A DNA stretch of 64,000 nt from Candidatus Brachythrix odensensis (lineage in GTDB: Bacteria > Chloroflexota > Anaerolineae > J036 > Brachytrichaceae). The notes below the pieces were generated by a model. The model was not told the origin of the DNA, did no database searches, and was given only the letters and a program-made list of their open reading frames with translations. The stretch lies in NCBI GenBank assembly GCA_016714465.1, contig JADKDT010000013.1, positions 95,308 to 159,307 of the forward strand, given 5' to 3'. Positions 37,654-46,605 of the stretch are shown here, piece after piece. Positions within the stretch are counted from its first letter, which is position 1, and each line of letters begins with the position of its first letter. Both the position numbers and the translations under genes were made by a program.

Positions 37654-37721
37654 GTTTTTGGGCTCCTGTCGGCGCGTGGCAGCACGCATGCGCGCCGCCA
37701 CGTCCATGTTTGGGGTTGGGC

Positions 37722-39587
37722 TCACCCGGCCGCTTCGGTAGCCGGGCCGGGTTCAGTTGGAGGGTTTTCGCGCGCAAGCTGGGCGACGACGCAGCGTATT
37801 GCGCCATAGTCGATGGCGTCAGGCAGCTCGGCTTTGACGGGAGCGAGGCGGTCCGCCGATCCGACTTTGGCGATTGCCGCCCGGATCAGCCGTTCCTGTT
37901 CCTCGGGCACGAGGTTGCGCAATTCGAGCGCGCCGCCGCTGATGAGTTGCGCGGCGTGATGGTAGATCGTCGACGGGGTCAGCCCGCGCTGGGCTGCCAC
38001 TTCGCGCAAAGTCAGCCCCTCAGTGAAAAGCTTGCCCGTCTCGGCGACCGTGTCGGCCTTGGCCCCGCCGCCGGCGGCGGCGGGTCGCGCCGCCACGCTG
38101 CCGTGGATATCCGGATGAGGTTCGCCACGCGCAAGGCGGATGTGAAAGTCGCAGCACGGCTTTGACGTGATTTCGCTCGTGTCGCCAAAGTGCTCGATCA
38201 GCATTTGCTGGCGGCAGCGCGTGGTTGTTTCCGCAAAGGAGATCATCTTCGCAAGCTGGGCGCGCTTGTGGGCCCGCCGCTCGGTCACGTCCGCCTGGGT
38301 CTGGCGCAGCATCTCATCGGTCAACTCGCCGACCGCAAAGGTCGTGCCTGTGCCCGACCGGTCGATCCGGCTCAGGGTGCCAGCGCGCTCGAGTTGGGCC
38401 AGGCCCACCCGTAACTTGACTTCGAACATGCGCGTCACTGCCAGCAATTCATCCACCGACACGGTTGCGACGCCGTCCTTTGCGCGGCCGGCAATGACCT
38501 TCCTGAGGAAGATCAACTCGTTTTGTGAGGGCGCATCGTTCTCGATAAACCATTCCTGCAAGTTGCGATCCTGGGGCGCATAGAGCAGCATGCATTGGGC
38601 GAGCTTGCCGTCCCGGCCGGCCCGTCCGGCTTCCTGGTAGTAAGCCTCGAGCGAGCCCGGAATGCTGAAATGGGCGACAAACCGCACGTCGGCCCGGTCA
38701 ACGCCCATGCCAAAGGCGTTCGTGGCGATCATGACCGCATTTGGGGTGTTCAGATAGGCGTCCTGCATGACGCTGCGCTGGCTCTTCTCCATGCCGCCGT
38801 GGTAAATGAACGATGGCACCTTGAATTCTGCTTCGAGCGTCGCGTTCAACTCCTCCGCGTCGCGGCGCGTCCCAACGTAAATAATGCCGGCGCCCTTAAC
38901 GGCGCCCAGCACTTTCCGGATAACTCCGATCTTGGACCGTAGGTCTGGGGTTAGTCGCGCATGGAAAACCAGGTTCGGGCGCTGGAAGCCTGTCACAACG
39001 CGTTCGGCCGCGGGGAGGCGGAGTTGGGCCAGGATGTCGTCCTGCACTTCCGGTGTCGCCGTCGCCGTAAGCGCAAGTGTGGTTGGCCCCCCCAGCATTT
39101 CGCGCGCCTGCCCCAGCGCGAGATAGTCCGGTCTAAAATCGTGGCCCCACTGCGAAATGCAATGGGCTTCGTCGATGGCCAGCAAGGAGATCGTCGATCG
39201 CTTCAGCGCGGCGACAAAGGCTGGGCTGCGCAGGCGCTCGGGAGCGATGTAAACCAATTTGAATCGTCCGGCCGCCATCCCCTGGATTCGTCGACCCTGC
39301 TCGTCGCTCGACAGCGCGCTATTGATAAAAGTCGAAGGTATATTGCGCCGGTGCAAGGCATCCACCTGGTCCTTCATCAGCGCAATGAGTGGCGAGATGA
39401 CCAGCGTGGTGCCGGGCATCGAAACTGCCGCGAACTGGAAAATCAGGCTTTTCCCGGAGCCTGTCGGCATGACGACCAGCGCGTGCCGCCCATTGAGCGC
39501 ATGGGTGATGGCCTCAACCTGGCCTGCCCGAAAGCTGGCCAGACCGAAAGATTGCTCGAGGAGCGGAACATCCGGGACAACGGTCAT
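37722..39587 (-). CDS. recQ: ATP-dependent DNA helicase RecQ
   Basis: 3'-5' superfamily 2 helicase in recombination and fork repair. Motifs: FRAGQVEAITHALNGRHALVVMPTGSGKS (Walker A), LLAIDEAHCISQWGHDFRPDYLAL (DEAH), LALTATATP and YYQEAGRAGRDGKLAQC. A zinc-binding cysteine set appears in TTTRCRQQMLIEHFGD and KPCCDFH. The tail carries a helix-turn-helix-like RQC/HTH_40 segment (GLTPSTIYHHAAQLI) and no obvious HRDC domain. The start is uncertain: ATG at 39587 begins the conserved sequence but has no ribosome site, and an in-frame start at 39650 is possible. About 22 bp separates 39650 from the divergent cbpA. Confidence 0.94.
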   Translation of the reverse strand: MTVVPDVPLLEQSFGLASFRAGQVEAITHALNGRHALVVMPTGSGKSLIFQFAAVSMPGTTLVISPLIALMKDQVDALHRRNIPSTFINSALSSDEQGRRIQGMAAGRFKLVYIAPERLRSPAFVAALKRSTISLLAIDEAHCISQWGHDFRPDYLALGQAREMLGGPTTLALTATATPEVQDDILAQLRLPAAERVVTGFQRPNLVFHARLTPDLRSKIGVIRKVLGAVKGAGIIYVGTRRDAEELNATLEAEFKVPSFIYHGGMEKSQRSVMQDAYLNTPNAVMIATNAFGMGVDRADVRFVAHFSIPGSLEAYYQEAGRAGRDGKLAQCMLLYAPQDRNLQEWFIENDAPSQNELIFLRKVIAGRAKDGVATVSVDELLAVTRMFEVKLRVGLAQLERAGTLSRIDRSGTGTTFAVGELTDEMLRQTQADVTERRAHKRAQLAKMISFAETTTRCRQQMLIEHFGDTSEITSKPCCDFHIRLARGEPHPDIHGSVAARPAAAGGGAKADTVAETGKLFTEGLTLREVAAQRGLTPSTIYHHAAQLISGGALELRNLVPEEQERLIRAAIAKVGSADRLAPVKAELPDAIDYGAIRCVVAQLARENPPTEPGPATEAAG

Positions 39588-39674
39588 AAAGGAGCAAGGA
39601 TTGGCCGTGAAGCCGACGAAAACTCGCCAATATGAGCAATCGGGATACAATCGTTCGAGGAGTCAAAGTCAGGC

Positions 39675-40568
39675 ATGCCAGGCAAGGATTATTACAAGGT
39701 TCTGGGGATAGAGCGCGGCGCGGACGCCGACGCCGTCAAGAAGGCTTTTCGACGGCTGGCGCGGCAGCACCACCCCGACGTCAACAAGGGCGATAAGAAT
39801 GCGGAGGAGCGATTCAAGGAGCTGAACAACGCCTACGAGACGCTTTCGGACCCCGCCAAGCGCAAGCTTTATGACCAGTTTGGCGCAAACTATGAGCGCA
39901 TGCAGCAGGGCGCCGGCCCTGGAGGGCAGGGCGGCATGGATTGGACAGAGATGTTCCGCCAGGCGCAAGGCGGAGGCTCCGCCGGTGGCTTTGATCCATC
40001 TTCGCTCTTCGAGAATCTATTCGGTGGCGCCGCCGGTGGCGAGGGTCAGCCCACTCGCGCGCCGCGCAACGTCCAGCAGGAAGTTGAGGTGTCGCTTCTG
40101 GAGGCCTTCCATGGCACGACCCGCATTGTCCGACGTGCTGGCCAGGAAATCGAAGTTTCCATTCCGGCGGGAGTGAAGACGGGTTCGCGGGTTCGGGTAC
40201 GCGGACAGGCGGCTCGCGGGGCGCGCGGCCAGACGGGCGATCTCTACATGGTCATTACGGTGCTTCCGGATCCCGTATACGAACGCAAGGAAGATGATTT
40301 GTATCGGACCCTGATGGTCGATGTCTTCACTGCGATTCTGGGCGGCGAAGTTACGGCGGAGACGCTGGCCGGGAACTTCGTTGTGCGCGTGCCGGCTGGC
40401 ACATCTTCGGGCAAGCTGGTCCGCTTGCGCGGAAAGGGCATGCCAAAACTGGAGCCAAAAGGCGAGCACGGTGATCAGTACCTTCGGGTGCAAATCAGCG
40501 TTCCAGCGACCATCACCGACGAAGATCGCAAGGCGCTCGAGAAAATGGCTGGGCGCTACACCTCCTAA
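39675..40568 (+). CDS. cbpA: DnaJ-type co-chaperone (CbpA-like, no zinc finger)
   Basis: 297 residues. J domain at 1-70 with the HPD motif in RQHHPDVNKGDKNAEERFKE and the LSDPAKRKLYDQFG end. A Gly/Gln-rich linker follows, then two C-terminal substrate-binding domains (VEVSLLEAFHGTTRIV, TAETLAGNFVVRVPAGTSSGKLVRLRGKGMP). The cysteine-rich zinc domain of DnaJ is missing, so it is CbpA/DjlA-like class B. Probably stimulates DnaK. The next gene starts 5 bp downstream, likely co-transcribed. Confidence 0.93.
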   Translation: MPGKDYYKVLGIERGADADAVKKAFRRLARQHHPDVNKGDKNAEERFKELNNAYETLSDPAKRKLYDQFGANYERMQQGAGPGGQGGMDWTEMFRQAQGGGSAGGFDPSSLFENLFGGAAGGEGQPTRAPRNVQQEVEVSLLEAFHGTTRIVRRAGQEIEVSIPAGVKTGSRVRVRGQAARGARGQTGDLYMVITVLPDPVYERKEDDLYRTLMVDVFTAILGGEVTAETLAGNFVVRVPAGTSSGKLVRLRGKGMPKLEPKGEHGDQYLRVQISVPATITDEDRKALEKMAGRYTS

Positions 40569-40573
40569 GCGAT

Positions 40574-41251
40574 ATGGCACTGGATCAAATCATCCTCCGG
40601 ATTCTGGCCGCAATGGTGGCCGGCGCCGTTGTCGGTATCGAGCGCGAAAGCCACGGACGCGCCGCCGGTTTACGCACAACGATCCTGGTTTCGGTGGCCG
40701 CCTGTATCGCCATGTTGATCTCGGAATCTCTGTTTGGCTATGTGGTGGGACTGTCGCCGTCTTCGTTTCCAGATCCAGCGCGATTGGCCCAGGGCGTATT
40801 GAGCGGGATGGGCTTTCTGGGGGCTGGCGCCATTATTCGCCAGGGCAACCGTGTCCAGGGTGTTACGACGGCGGCATCACTTTGGTACGTATCGATCCTT
40901 GGGCTCGCGTTTGGCGCCGGGGAGTGGGTGATTGGCGCGTTTGGAATTGTAGTTGTTCTGATTATTCTGGGCGTTATGCCAAGGATCGAGGGGCGGGTCA
41001 AAAACGATTGGTATGCGGTCGTCACCGTGCGCGCAAAACTGGACGGCATGAACGATCTCGCTCTGCGCCAGGCAATCGAGTCCGAAGGGGTCCGGGTCAA
41101 GAAGGCCGATCTCGACTACGACCTCACCAATTCCATCAAGACAATTCGATTCGAAGTCAAATTCAAGCGCGAGAAAGTTTTCGGCATGTCTGGACGCGTC
41201 GTGCAGCGCTTGTTGATTTGCGAAGGCGTCCGGCACGTTTCGTGGACATAG
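40574..41251 (+). CDS. MgtC/SapB-family membrane protein
   Basis: 225 residues. An N-terminal TM domain with GAVVGIERESHGRAAGLRTTILVSVAAC and QGVLSGMGFLGAGAIIRQGNRVQGVTTAASLWY matches the MgtC/SapB signature. The C-terminal ~75 residues (VVTVRAKLDGMNDLALRQAIESEGVRVKKADLDYD) look like an ACT-like regulatory domain. Family members affect Mg2+ homeostasis and ATPase function; the role here is not known. It starts 5 bp after cbpA. Confidence 0.88.
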   Translation: MALDQIILRILAAMVAGAVVGIERESHGRAAGLRTTILVSVAACIAMLISESLFGYVVGLSPSSFPDPARLAQGVLSGMGFLGAGAIIRQGNRVQGVTTAASLWYVSILGLAFGAGEWVIGAFGIVVVLIILGVMPRIEGRVKNDWYAVVTVRAKLDGMNDLALRQAIESEGVRVKKADLDYDLTNSIKTIRFEVKFKREKVFGMSGRVVQRLLICEGVRHVSWT

Positions 41252-41271
41252 TGATCAAAGAGCGGTCTCCT

Positions 41272-41318
41272 TCCGGAAACGATATCCGCCGGCCGCGCCG
41301 GCGGGTATCGTTTCCGGA
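41272..41318. repeat. 21-bp-arm palindrome between MgtC-like and YeiH-like genes
   Basis: Arms 41272-41292 and 41298-41318 (TCCGGAAACGATATCCGCC type) pair with a single mismatch that would be a G-U pair in RNA. It begins 20 bp after the stop codon. It may act as a terminator, although no T-tract is present. Confidence 0.8.
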
Positions 41319-41367
41319 TTGCGCCATTTTCTGAGCACCGCTGCCATTCATCTTTAAAGGATCTTTC

Positions 41368-42381
41368 ATGAACTGGATTCGCAAATTCGGCCCTGGCATT
41401 GCGTTTTCCGCCGGGATCGGCGCAATCGCCTACGCCCTTCAGCTGCTTGAGGTCGCGCTCTTTGGAAATGCCATCATCGAGGGGCTCGTCATCGCCATCC
41501 TGCTCGGTATGGCCGTTCGCACACTGGGCTGGATGCCCGCATGGGCCGCGCCCGGCGCGGCATTTTCGGCCAAACAGGTGCTTGAGTTTGCGGTATTGCT
41601 GCTGGGCGCGTCGGTCAACTTCGCCGATCTCATGAAGGCCGGCCCGGTGCTGCTGGTCATGATCGTCGGGATCGTCCTGGTCGTGGTTGTGGCCAGCACT
41701 CAGATTGGACGCGCGTTTGGGCTTACCCGCAACCTGGCCATCCTGGTGGCCGTGGGCAATTCGATCTGCGGCAACTCCGCAATCGCCTCAGTCGCGCCGG
41801 TCATCGGCGCGAGCAAAGAGGAGATTGCGTCTTCGATTTCGCTGACGGCTGTATTAGGTGTGATCGTTGTGCTAAGCCTGCGGGTCTTCCACACCCTGTT
41901 GTCGTATGGCGACTATCAGTATGGCGTGCTGGCGGGCATGAGCGTTTACGCTGTGCCTCAGGTCGTCGCTGCCGGCTACTCGGTCAGCAAGCTTGCCGGT
42001 GACACAGCGACCCTGGTCAAGCTCGTTCGCGTCCTGATGATCGGGCCGGTCGTATTCGCCTTTTCGCTCATGGCGGCGCGGGCAGGCAAGGCCGCCGCGG
42101 TGAAGTTCAAAGTCACCAACTACGTGCCCTGGTTCATCATTGGCTTTGCCGTTCTGACCGTGCTGCGTTCAACGGGGATTCTGCCCCAGTCCGTGGCGGA
42201 CCCCGTGCGCGAGGTCAGCCGTCTGCTCACGATTCTGGCCATGGCCGCGCTCGGCCTGGGCGTCGACATCGGTCAGGTCCGCAAAGTTGGGCGGCCCGTC
42301 GCTCTGGCCGTTGTGGCCTCGCTGGCGGTCATGATCACCCTCAGCGCCGTGCTGATCAAGGTGCTGGGGATTGGGGCGTAA
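41368..42381 (+). CDS. YeiH/UPF0324-family putative sulfate exporter
   Basis: 337 residues with about ten TM segments. The conserved LLGASVNFADLMKAG and the central VGNSICGNSAIASVAPVIGASKEEIASSIS motif identify the family. GVLAGMSVYAVPQVVAAGYSVS and MAALGLGVDIGQVRKVGRP are also typical. The substrate is presumed to be an anion such as sulfate; this is not tested. It follows an AAAGGA ribosome site and converges on the decayed hydrolase. Confidence 0.88.
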   Translation: MNWIRKFGPGIAFSAGIGAIAYALQLLEVALFGNAIIEGLVIAILLGMAVRTLGWMPAWAAPGAAFSAKQVLEFAVLLLGASVNFADLMKAGPVLLVMIVGIVLVVVVASTQIGRAFGLTRNLAILVAVGNSICGNSAIASVAPVIGASKEEIASSISLTAVLGVIVVLSLRVFHTLLSYGDYQYGVLAGMSVYAVPQVVAAGYSVSKLAGDTATLVKLVRVLMIGPVVFAFSLMAARAGKAAAVKFKVTNYVPWFIIGFAVLTVLRSTGILPQSVADPVREVSRLLTILAMAALGLGVDIGQVRKVGRPVALAVVASLAVMITLSAVLIKVLGIGA

Positions 42382-42419
42382 CCCCGAGTTTGGTTCGGAT
42401 CCGGCCCAGGCGAACGCCC

Positions 42420-43033
42420 CGGCGATGCCAATGGCAATCTCCTATTTCCAGTGATAAGTCCTCGCACGGCCGTGGCCCCGCATCTGGGTCATCCCCCAGC
42501 AAATCATGTCCGCCCGAAATGGATACAACCGACGTGCGTGTACTCAACTTGGAATAGAACCCCTGCTGACGTCGCCAGGCCTGTTCGACAGCGATATGGG
42601 CGGCGCCATCGCAGGGGAGCCAATCCGTCAGCGGAACCTCGCCTGGAGGATCAACACGGGTAGATCGTCAAGACGCTCCTATGCCCGTTATTTGGGCCTG
42701 ACTTGCCGTGGGTCAATACCCGGACTGTAATTGGTGAGCAATCCGACAATTCGGCGCCTGGCGTGGCCAACGCCAGGCGACTCATCTTCCGTCTGTGGCG
42801 GGATAGCGGCGAGCATTGAAGTCAGAGCGCCGGGCGCGAGAGGTTCGATGAGCGCAACGGCGGTAACCTCGCTGCGATGCTTATGAGCAAACAGAATCGC
42901 GTTCATCGCACCGAATGAATCGCCGACCAGCAAGTAGGGGGGTGGAATATGGGCACGGTCGAGCAGGAGGTGGAGGTCGTCGACCATGTCCAGACTGGTG
43001 CGCGGATAGGGCGCCGCATCGCTCGCCTCGGTC
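42420..43033 (-). pseudogene. Decayed alpha/beta hydrolase, N-terminus lost
   Basis: Reading the minus strand, SDAAPYPRTSLDMVDDLHLLLDRA, the nucleophile elbow LLVGDSFGAMNA and AVALIEPLAP are typical of an alpha/beta hydrolase core. The frame hits stops at about 42688. Family-like pieces then continue in shifted frames: ERLDDLPVLILQARFR, VPLTDWLPCDGAAHIAVEQ, and STRTSVVSISGGHDLLGDDPDA with the catalytic His. The first ~90 residues, including the HG oxyanion part, are absent because aconitase sequence begins directly upstream. Boundaries are approximate. Confidence 0.7.
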
Positions 43034-43042
43034 CCCGGGACG

Positions 43043-45247
43043 TTAGCTAGGTTCTTCAAGCCGGATGTTGGCGAAGGTTCCGCGGGTCATGATTTTGTCA
43101 TTCCCGCGCCGTGTGCCGTACTGGTTGAAGTCCTCTTTATCGACACCCCGCTCGACCAGCCATTGCCCGGCCGGGCTCTTCAACGCGATGTCGCCGGCAG
43201 GCGAGATGTGATCGGTGGTGATCGAGTCGCCAAACAGCCCGAGCGTCAGCGCGCCCACGATCGGCTTGATCTCCGGAATCTCCAGGCCAAACCCTCCGAA
43301 GTAGGGCGGCTCCTGGATGTAGGTGCTGCTTTCGTCCCACGCATACAGATCACCTTCGGCTCCGGTGATCTTCTGCCAGGCCTCGGTGCCTTCGCGGGCC
43401 ATGGCGTACTGCGAGATGAACATCTCAGGGCGGATATGGGCGTCAGTTGCTTCCTGGATTTCGGCCTGGCTCGGCCAGATGTCCTTGAGGTAGACCGGCT
43501 CGCCGTCCTTGCCAGTCCCGATCGGCTCGGTCGTCAGGTCGATGTCGGTTCGTCCCGCGAGCGCGTACGCGACGACCAATGGCGGTGAGGCCAGGTAGTT
43601 CGCCTTGACCAGCGGGTGGACTCTGCCCTCGAAGTTGCGGTTGCCGCTGATCACGGCGCTGGTTACGATGTTGGCTGCCAGCACGGCCGTTGCGACCTCT
43701 TGGGGCAGGGGACCGCTGTTGCCGATGCAGGTCGTGCATCCGTAGCCGATCACGTGGAAGCCAAGCGCCTCGAGCGGCGCGATCAAACCGGCATCGCGCA
43801 GATACTCGGTCACGACCTTAGACCCCGGCGCAAGCGAGGTCTTGACGTAGCGGGGCACGCGCAGCCCCTTTTCGACGGCCTTCTTCGCCAACAGGCCGGC
43901 CCCGAGCATGACGCTCGGGTTGCTGGTATTCGTGCAGCTCGTAATGGCGGCGATGACGACCGCGCCATGCCCGAGGCTAAGTTCCTGACTGCCGTCCCTG
44001 ACTTGGGCGGTACGGCTCAGCTCCTCGTCCCCGAGGCCAAAGCCGCGGTCCTTGGTAGCCGCAGTTAACGCGCCCTTGAACTGGGCCTTCATCTGACTGA
44101 GCGCCACCCGATCCTGCGGCCGCTTCGGACCTGCCAGGCTCGGTTCCACCGTGCCCAGGTCGAGCTCAAGAGTGTCGGTGAAGATCGGATCGGGGGTTGC
44201 GTCGGTTCGGAACAGGCCCTGTTCCTTGGCATAGCGCTCCGACAGCGCAGCTTCGGTCGAGCGGCCTGTGCCGCGCAGATAGCGCAGCGTTTCGTCGTCG
44301 ATGGGGAAGAAACCCATCGTCGCCCCGTATTCGGGCGCCATGTTGGCGATCGTGGCCCGGTCGGCCAGGCTCATCGAGCTCAGGCCGCGCCCGTAGAACT
44401 CGACGAATTTCTCGACCACGCCCTTCTTGCGCAGCATTTGCACAACGGTCAGGGTCAGGTCGGTCGCCGTGACGCCCTCGCGCAGCGCGCCGCTGAGTTT
44501 GAAGCCGATGACTTCGGGCGTGACGATATATAGCGGTTGGCCGACCATGACCGCCTCGGCCTCGATTCCGCCGACGCCCCAGCCAACAACGCCCAGGCCG
44601 TTGATCATGGTCGTGTGGCTGTCTGTGCCAACCAGGGTGTCGGGGTAGGCGACTCCGTACTTGAGCATCGTGACCTTGGCCAGATACTCCAGATTGACCT
44701 GGTGAATGATGCCTGTCCCAGGCGGAACCACGCCAAAATTGTCAAAGGCGTGCTGGCCCCAGCGCGAGAATGTGTAGCGCTCGCCATTCCGCTCGAACTC
44801 CTTCTCCAGGTTCTTCATATACGCGTCGCGTGTGCCAAAGAAGTCGACCTGGACCGAGTGATCGATCACCATGTCGACCGGAACCAGGGGATTGACCTTG
44901 CGCGGATCGACACCCAGGCGTGACAGCGCAGAACGCATCGCAGCCAGGTCGACCAGACAAGGCACGCCGCTGAAGTCCTGCAGGATGACCCGCGCAGGCT
45001 TGAAGGGCAGCTCGTGGCCGCCGGTGTTCTTGGCATCCCAGCGCGCCAGGCGCGCGACGTCGTCTTCGGAGATCTCAAAGCCGTCACACTGGCGGAGGGC
45101 CTGTTCGAGCATTACTTTGATGCTGAACGGAAGTCTGGAGACGTCGCCGATCCCCGAGCGATTCAGGTAGTCGAGCCGATACAGCTGGGCCTTGCCGCTG
45201 CCAGTCTCAAAGCTGGCGAGCGCGCCGGACATGTTTTTCGCTGTCAT
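43043..45247 (-). CDS. acnA: Aconitate hydratase, C-terminal domain missing and frameshifted at the end
   Basis: Interconverts citrate and isocitrate. 734 residues, starting at the ATG 45245-45247 after AGAGG. The [4Fe-4S] cysteines are visible in ITSCTNTSNPSVMLG and GYGCTTCIGNSGPLP, with VGTDSHTTMINGLGVVGWGVGG and the linker KGEYFNQYGTRRGND-type end (RRGNDKIMTRGTFANIR). Normal AcnA is about 890-900 residues. The swivel domain with its GSSRDW catalytic Ser/Arg loop is absent. After an extra base near 43057-43062, the frame continues KNLANVPGTE and then turns into hydrolase sequence. Unless the assembly is wrong, this copy would be inactive. Confidence 0.88.
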   Translation of the reverse strand: MTAKNMSGALASFETGSGKAQLYRLDYLNRSGIGDVSRLPFSIKVMLEQALRQCDGFEISEDDVARLARWDAKNTGGHELPFKPARVILQDFSGVPCLVDLAAMRSALSRLGVDPRKVNPLVPVDMVIDHSVQVDFFGTRDAYMKNLEKEFERNGERYTFSRWGQHAFDNFGVVPPGTGIIHQVNLEYLAKVTMLKYGVAYPDTLVGTDSHTTMINGLGVVGWGVGGIEAEAVMVGQPLYIVTPEVIGFKLSGALREGVTATDLTLTVVQMLRKKGVVEKFVEFYGRGLSSMSLADRATIANMAPEYGATMGFFPIDDETLRYLRGTGRSTEAALSERYAKEQGLFRTDATPDPIFTDTLELDLGTVEPSLAGPKRPQDRVALSQMKAQFKGALTAATKDRGFGLGDEELSRTAQVRDGSQELSLGHGAVVIAAITSCTNTSNPSVMLGAGLLAKKAVEKGLRVPRYVKTSLAPGSKVVTEYLRDAGLIAPLEALGFHVIGYGCTTCIGNSGPLPQEVATAVLAANIVTSAVISGNRNFEGRVHPLVKANYLASPPLVVAYALAGRTDIDLTTEPIGTGKDGEPVYLKDIWPSQAEIQEATDAHIRPEMFISQYAMAREGTEAWQKITGAEGDLYAWDESSTYIQEPPYFGGFGLEIPEIKPIVGALTLGLFGDSITTDHISPAGDIALKSPAGQWLVERGVDKEDFNQYGTRRGNDKIMTRGTFANIRLEEPS

Positions 45248-45709
45248 GGAAATGTTCCTCTTGGTCTTGCAAACGAAATAGGAGTGAAGTATCCCGAGCC
45301 TGAGCGCCCCGAGGGACAAACGGCTTGGGCAAGCACGGACGTGCCTGGGCGGCGCAAGCCGCGGCACCCTTCCCCGCGCTAGGGTGCCTGCGCCGACAGC
45401 GTTTGCTTGTCGCGTACCGATGCCCGCACACGCTGTTTGTGCCCATCAGAAAGAACGAGCCGCATAATCGCGCTATTCTAGTCCCGCTTTTTGCGGCGTT
45501 GACGCGTCGGAAATGATCTCCCCGGCGAAGCTTTGGTGATTATTGCCGACGCGTCAACGCCGGGGGTGTGATAAACTCGGTCCGCCCGTAGAACGGGCAA
45601 AATCATCACACCATGCGTCCGGGTACGACTCCTGACACGGTTGGTTAAGCCAACTGTGCGTGGCCGACAACGGCCCCAGGCGCAGAGGATTGTAAGGAGA
45701 CAGTTCAAT
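45248..45709. other. Intergenic control region between acnA and rpsB
   Basis: 460 bp without a convincing gene. It must hold the divergent promoters of acnA and of the rpsB operon. A long inverted repeat (45494-45562) is the only strong structure. TGTGATAAACT at 45567-45577 could be an extended -10 for rpsB, but no well-spaced -35 is evident. Confidence 0.6.
45494..45562. promoter_or_regulatory. 17-bp-arm inverted repeat upstream of rpsB
   Basis: Arms 45494-45510 (CGGCGTTGACGCGTCGG) and 45546-45562 are exact reverse complements, with a 35-nt spacer. Each arm contains the palindrome GACGCGTC. It lies about 150 bp upstream of the S2 start codon. It could be an operator or part of an rRNA-mimic leader; there is no direct evidence for either. 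Confidence 0.7.
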
Positions 45710-46513
45710 ATGTCCGTAGTGCCAATGAAGGCGCTCCTCGAAACCGGAGTGCACTTCGGCCACCGCACGAAGCGGTGGAACCCCAAGATGAAGCCGTTTA
45801 TCTTCACCGAGAGGAACGGCGTCCACATCATCGACCTGCAGCAGACGATTGTCGCTATTGATCATGCGGCGGGCCTGATCCGCGATATCGTTGCCCGCGG
45901 CGGCTTCGTGCTGTTTGTCGGGACCAAGCGCCAGGCGCAGGATCCGATCATCGCCCAGTGCACGCGCTCTGGCCAGCCCTACATCACGGAGCGTTTCCTG
46001 GGCGGCACGCTTACCAACTGGCGGACGATCAAGAGCCGTCTGGAGCGCCTGGCGGAGCTCGAGGGTTTGAAGGAGCGAGGCGAGTTCGAGCGTTTCACCA
46101 AGAAGGAAGCGCTGCTGAGCGACCGGGAAATGGAAAAGATGAATCGGCGCATGGGCGGCATCAAGAACATGAAGCGCCTGCCCGATGCCCTTTTCATCGT
46201 CGATGTCTCGCGCGAAGCCAATGCAATCAAGGAAGCCAACAAGCTCGGGGTTCCGGTCATTGCGATGGTTGACACGAATTGCGATCCGGCCGGCGTCGAC
46301 TATGTCATTCCAGCCAACGACGATGCGATTCGCGCCATCAAGCTGATTGTTGAGGCTATGGCGACCGCGGCCATTGAGGGTCTTCAGCTCCGCAAGGGCG
46401 CAGATCAGATTGAGGCGACCCTCGTGGAAAAGGATGCTCGGCCCGAGGACGCGGCAGGCGCGGCGGCCGAAGCCGTGCGTTCGTTTGATCCGGGCGAGGA
46501 AGAGCAGGCTTAA
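45710..46513 (+). CDS. rpsB: 30S ribosomal protein S2
   Basis: 267 residues. MKALLETGVHFGHRTKRWNPKMKPFIFTERNGVHIIDLQQT and FVGTKRQAQDPI, YITERFLGGTLTNWRTIK, LPDALFIVDVSREANAIKEANKLGVPVIAMVDTNCDP are classic S2. A strong AAGGAGA site ends 9 nt before the ATG at 45710. The C-terminal 30 residues are acidic. First gene of the conserved rpsB-tsf-pyrH-frr-uppS-cdsA series. Confidence 0.98.
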   Translation: MSVVPMKALLETGVHFGHRTKRWNPKMKPFIFTERNGVHIIDLQQTIVAIDHAAGLIRDIVARGGFVLFVGTKRQAQDPIIAQCTRSGQPYITERFLGGTLTNWRTIKSRLERLAELEGLKERGEFERFTKKEALLSDREMEKMNRRMGGIKNMKRLPDALFIVDVSREANAIKEANKLGVPVIAMVDTNCDPAGVDYVIPANDDAIRAIKLIVEAMATAAIEGLQLRKGADQIEATLVEKDARPEDAAGAAAEAVRSFDPGEEEQA

Positions 46514-46524
46514 CGCGCGCAAAA

Positions 46525-46564
46525 GGATAGCCGGAAACGCCGTGCCCGGCGTTTCCGGCTGTCC
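46525..46564 (+). terminator. Stem-loop between rpsB and tsf
   Basis: GGATAGCCGGAAACGCCG and its complement enclose a 4-nt loop (one mismatch). It lies 11 bp after the rpsB stop and 41 bp before tsf. No T-tract follows, so it probably attenuates or processes the message and sets the S2 to EF-Ts ratio. Confidence 0.65.
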
Positions 46565-46605
46565 TTCTGCGCGACTCCAGGCCGAGCGAAAGAGAGGTGG
46601 AAAAC

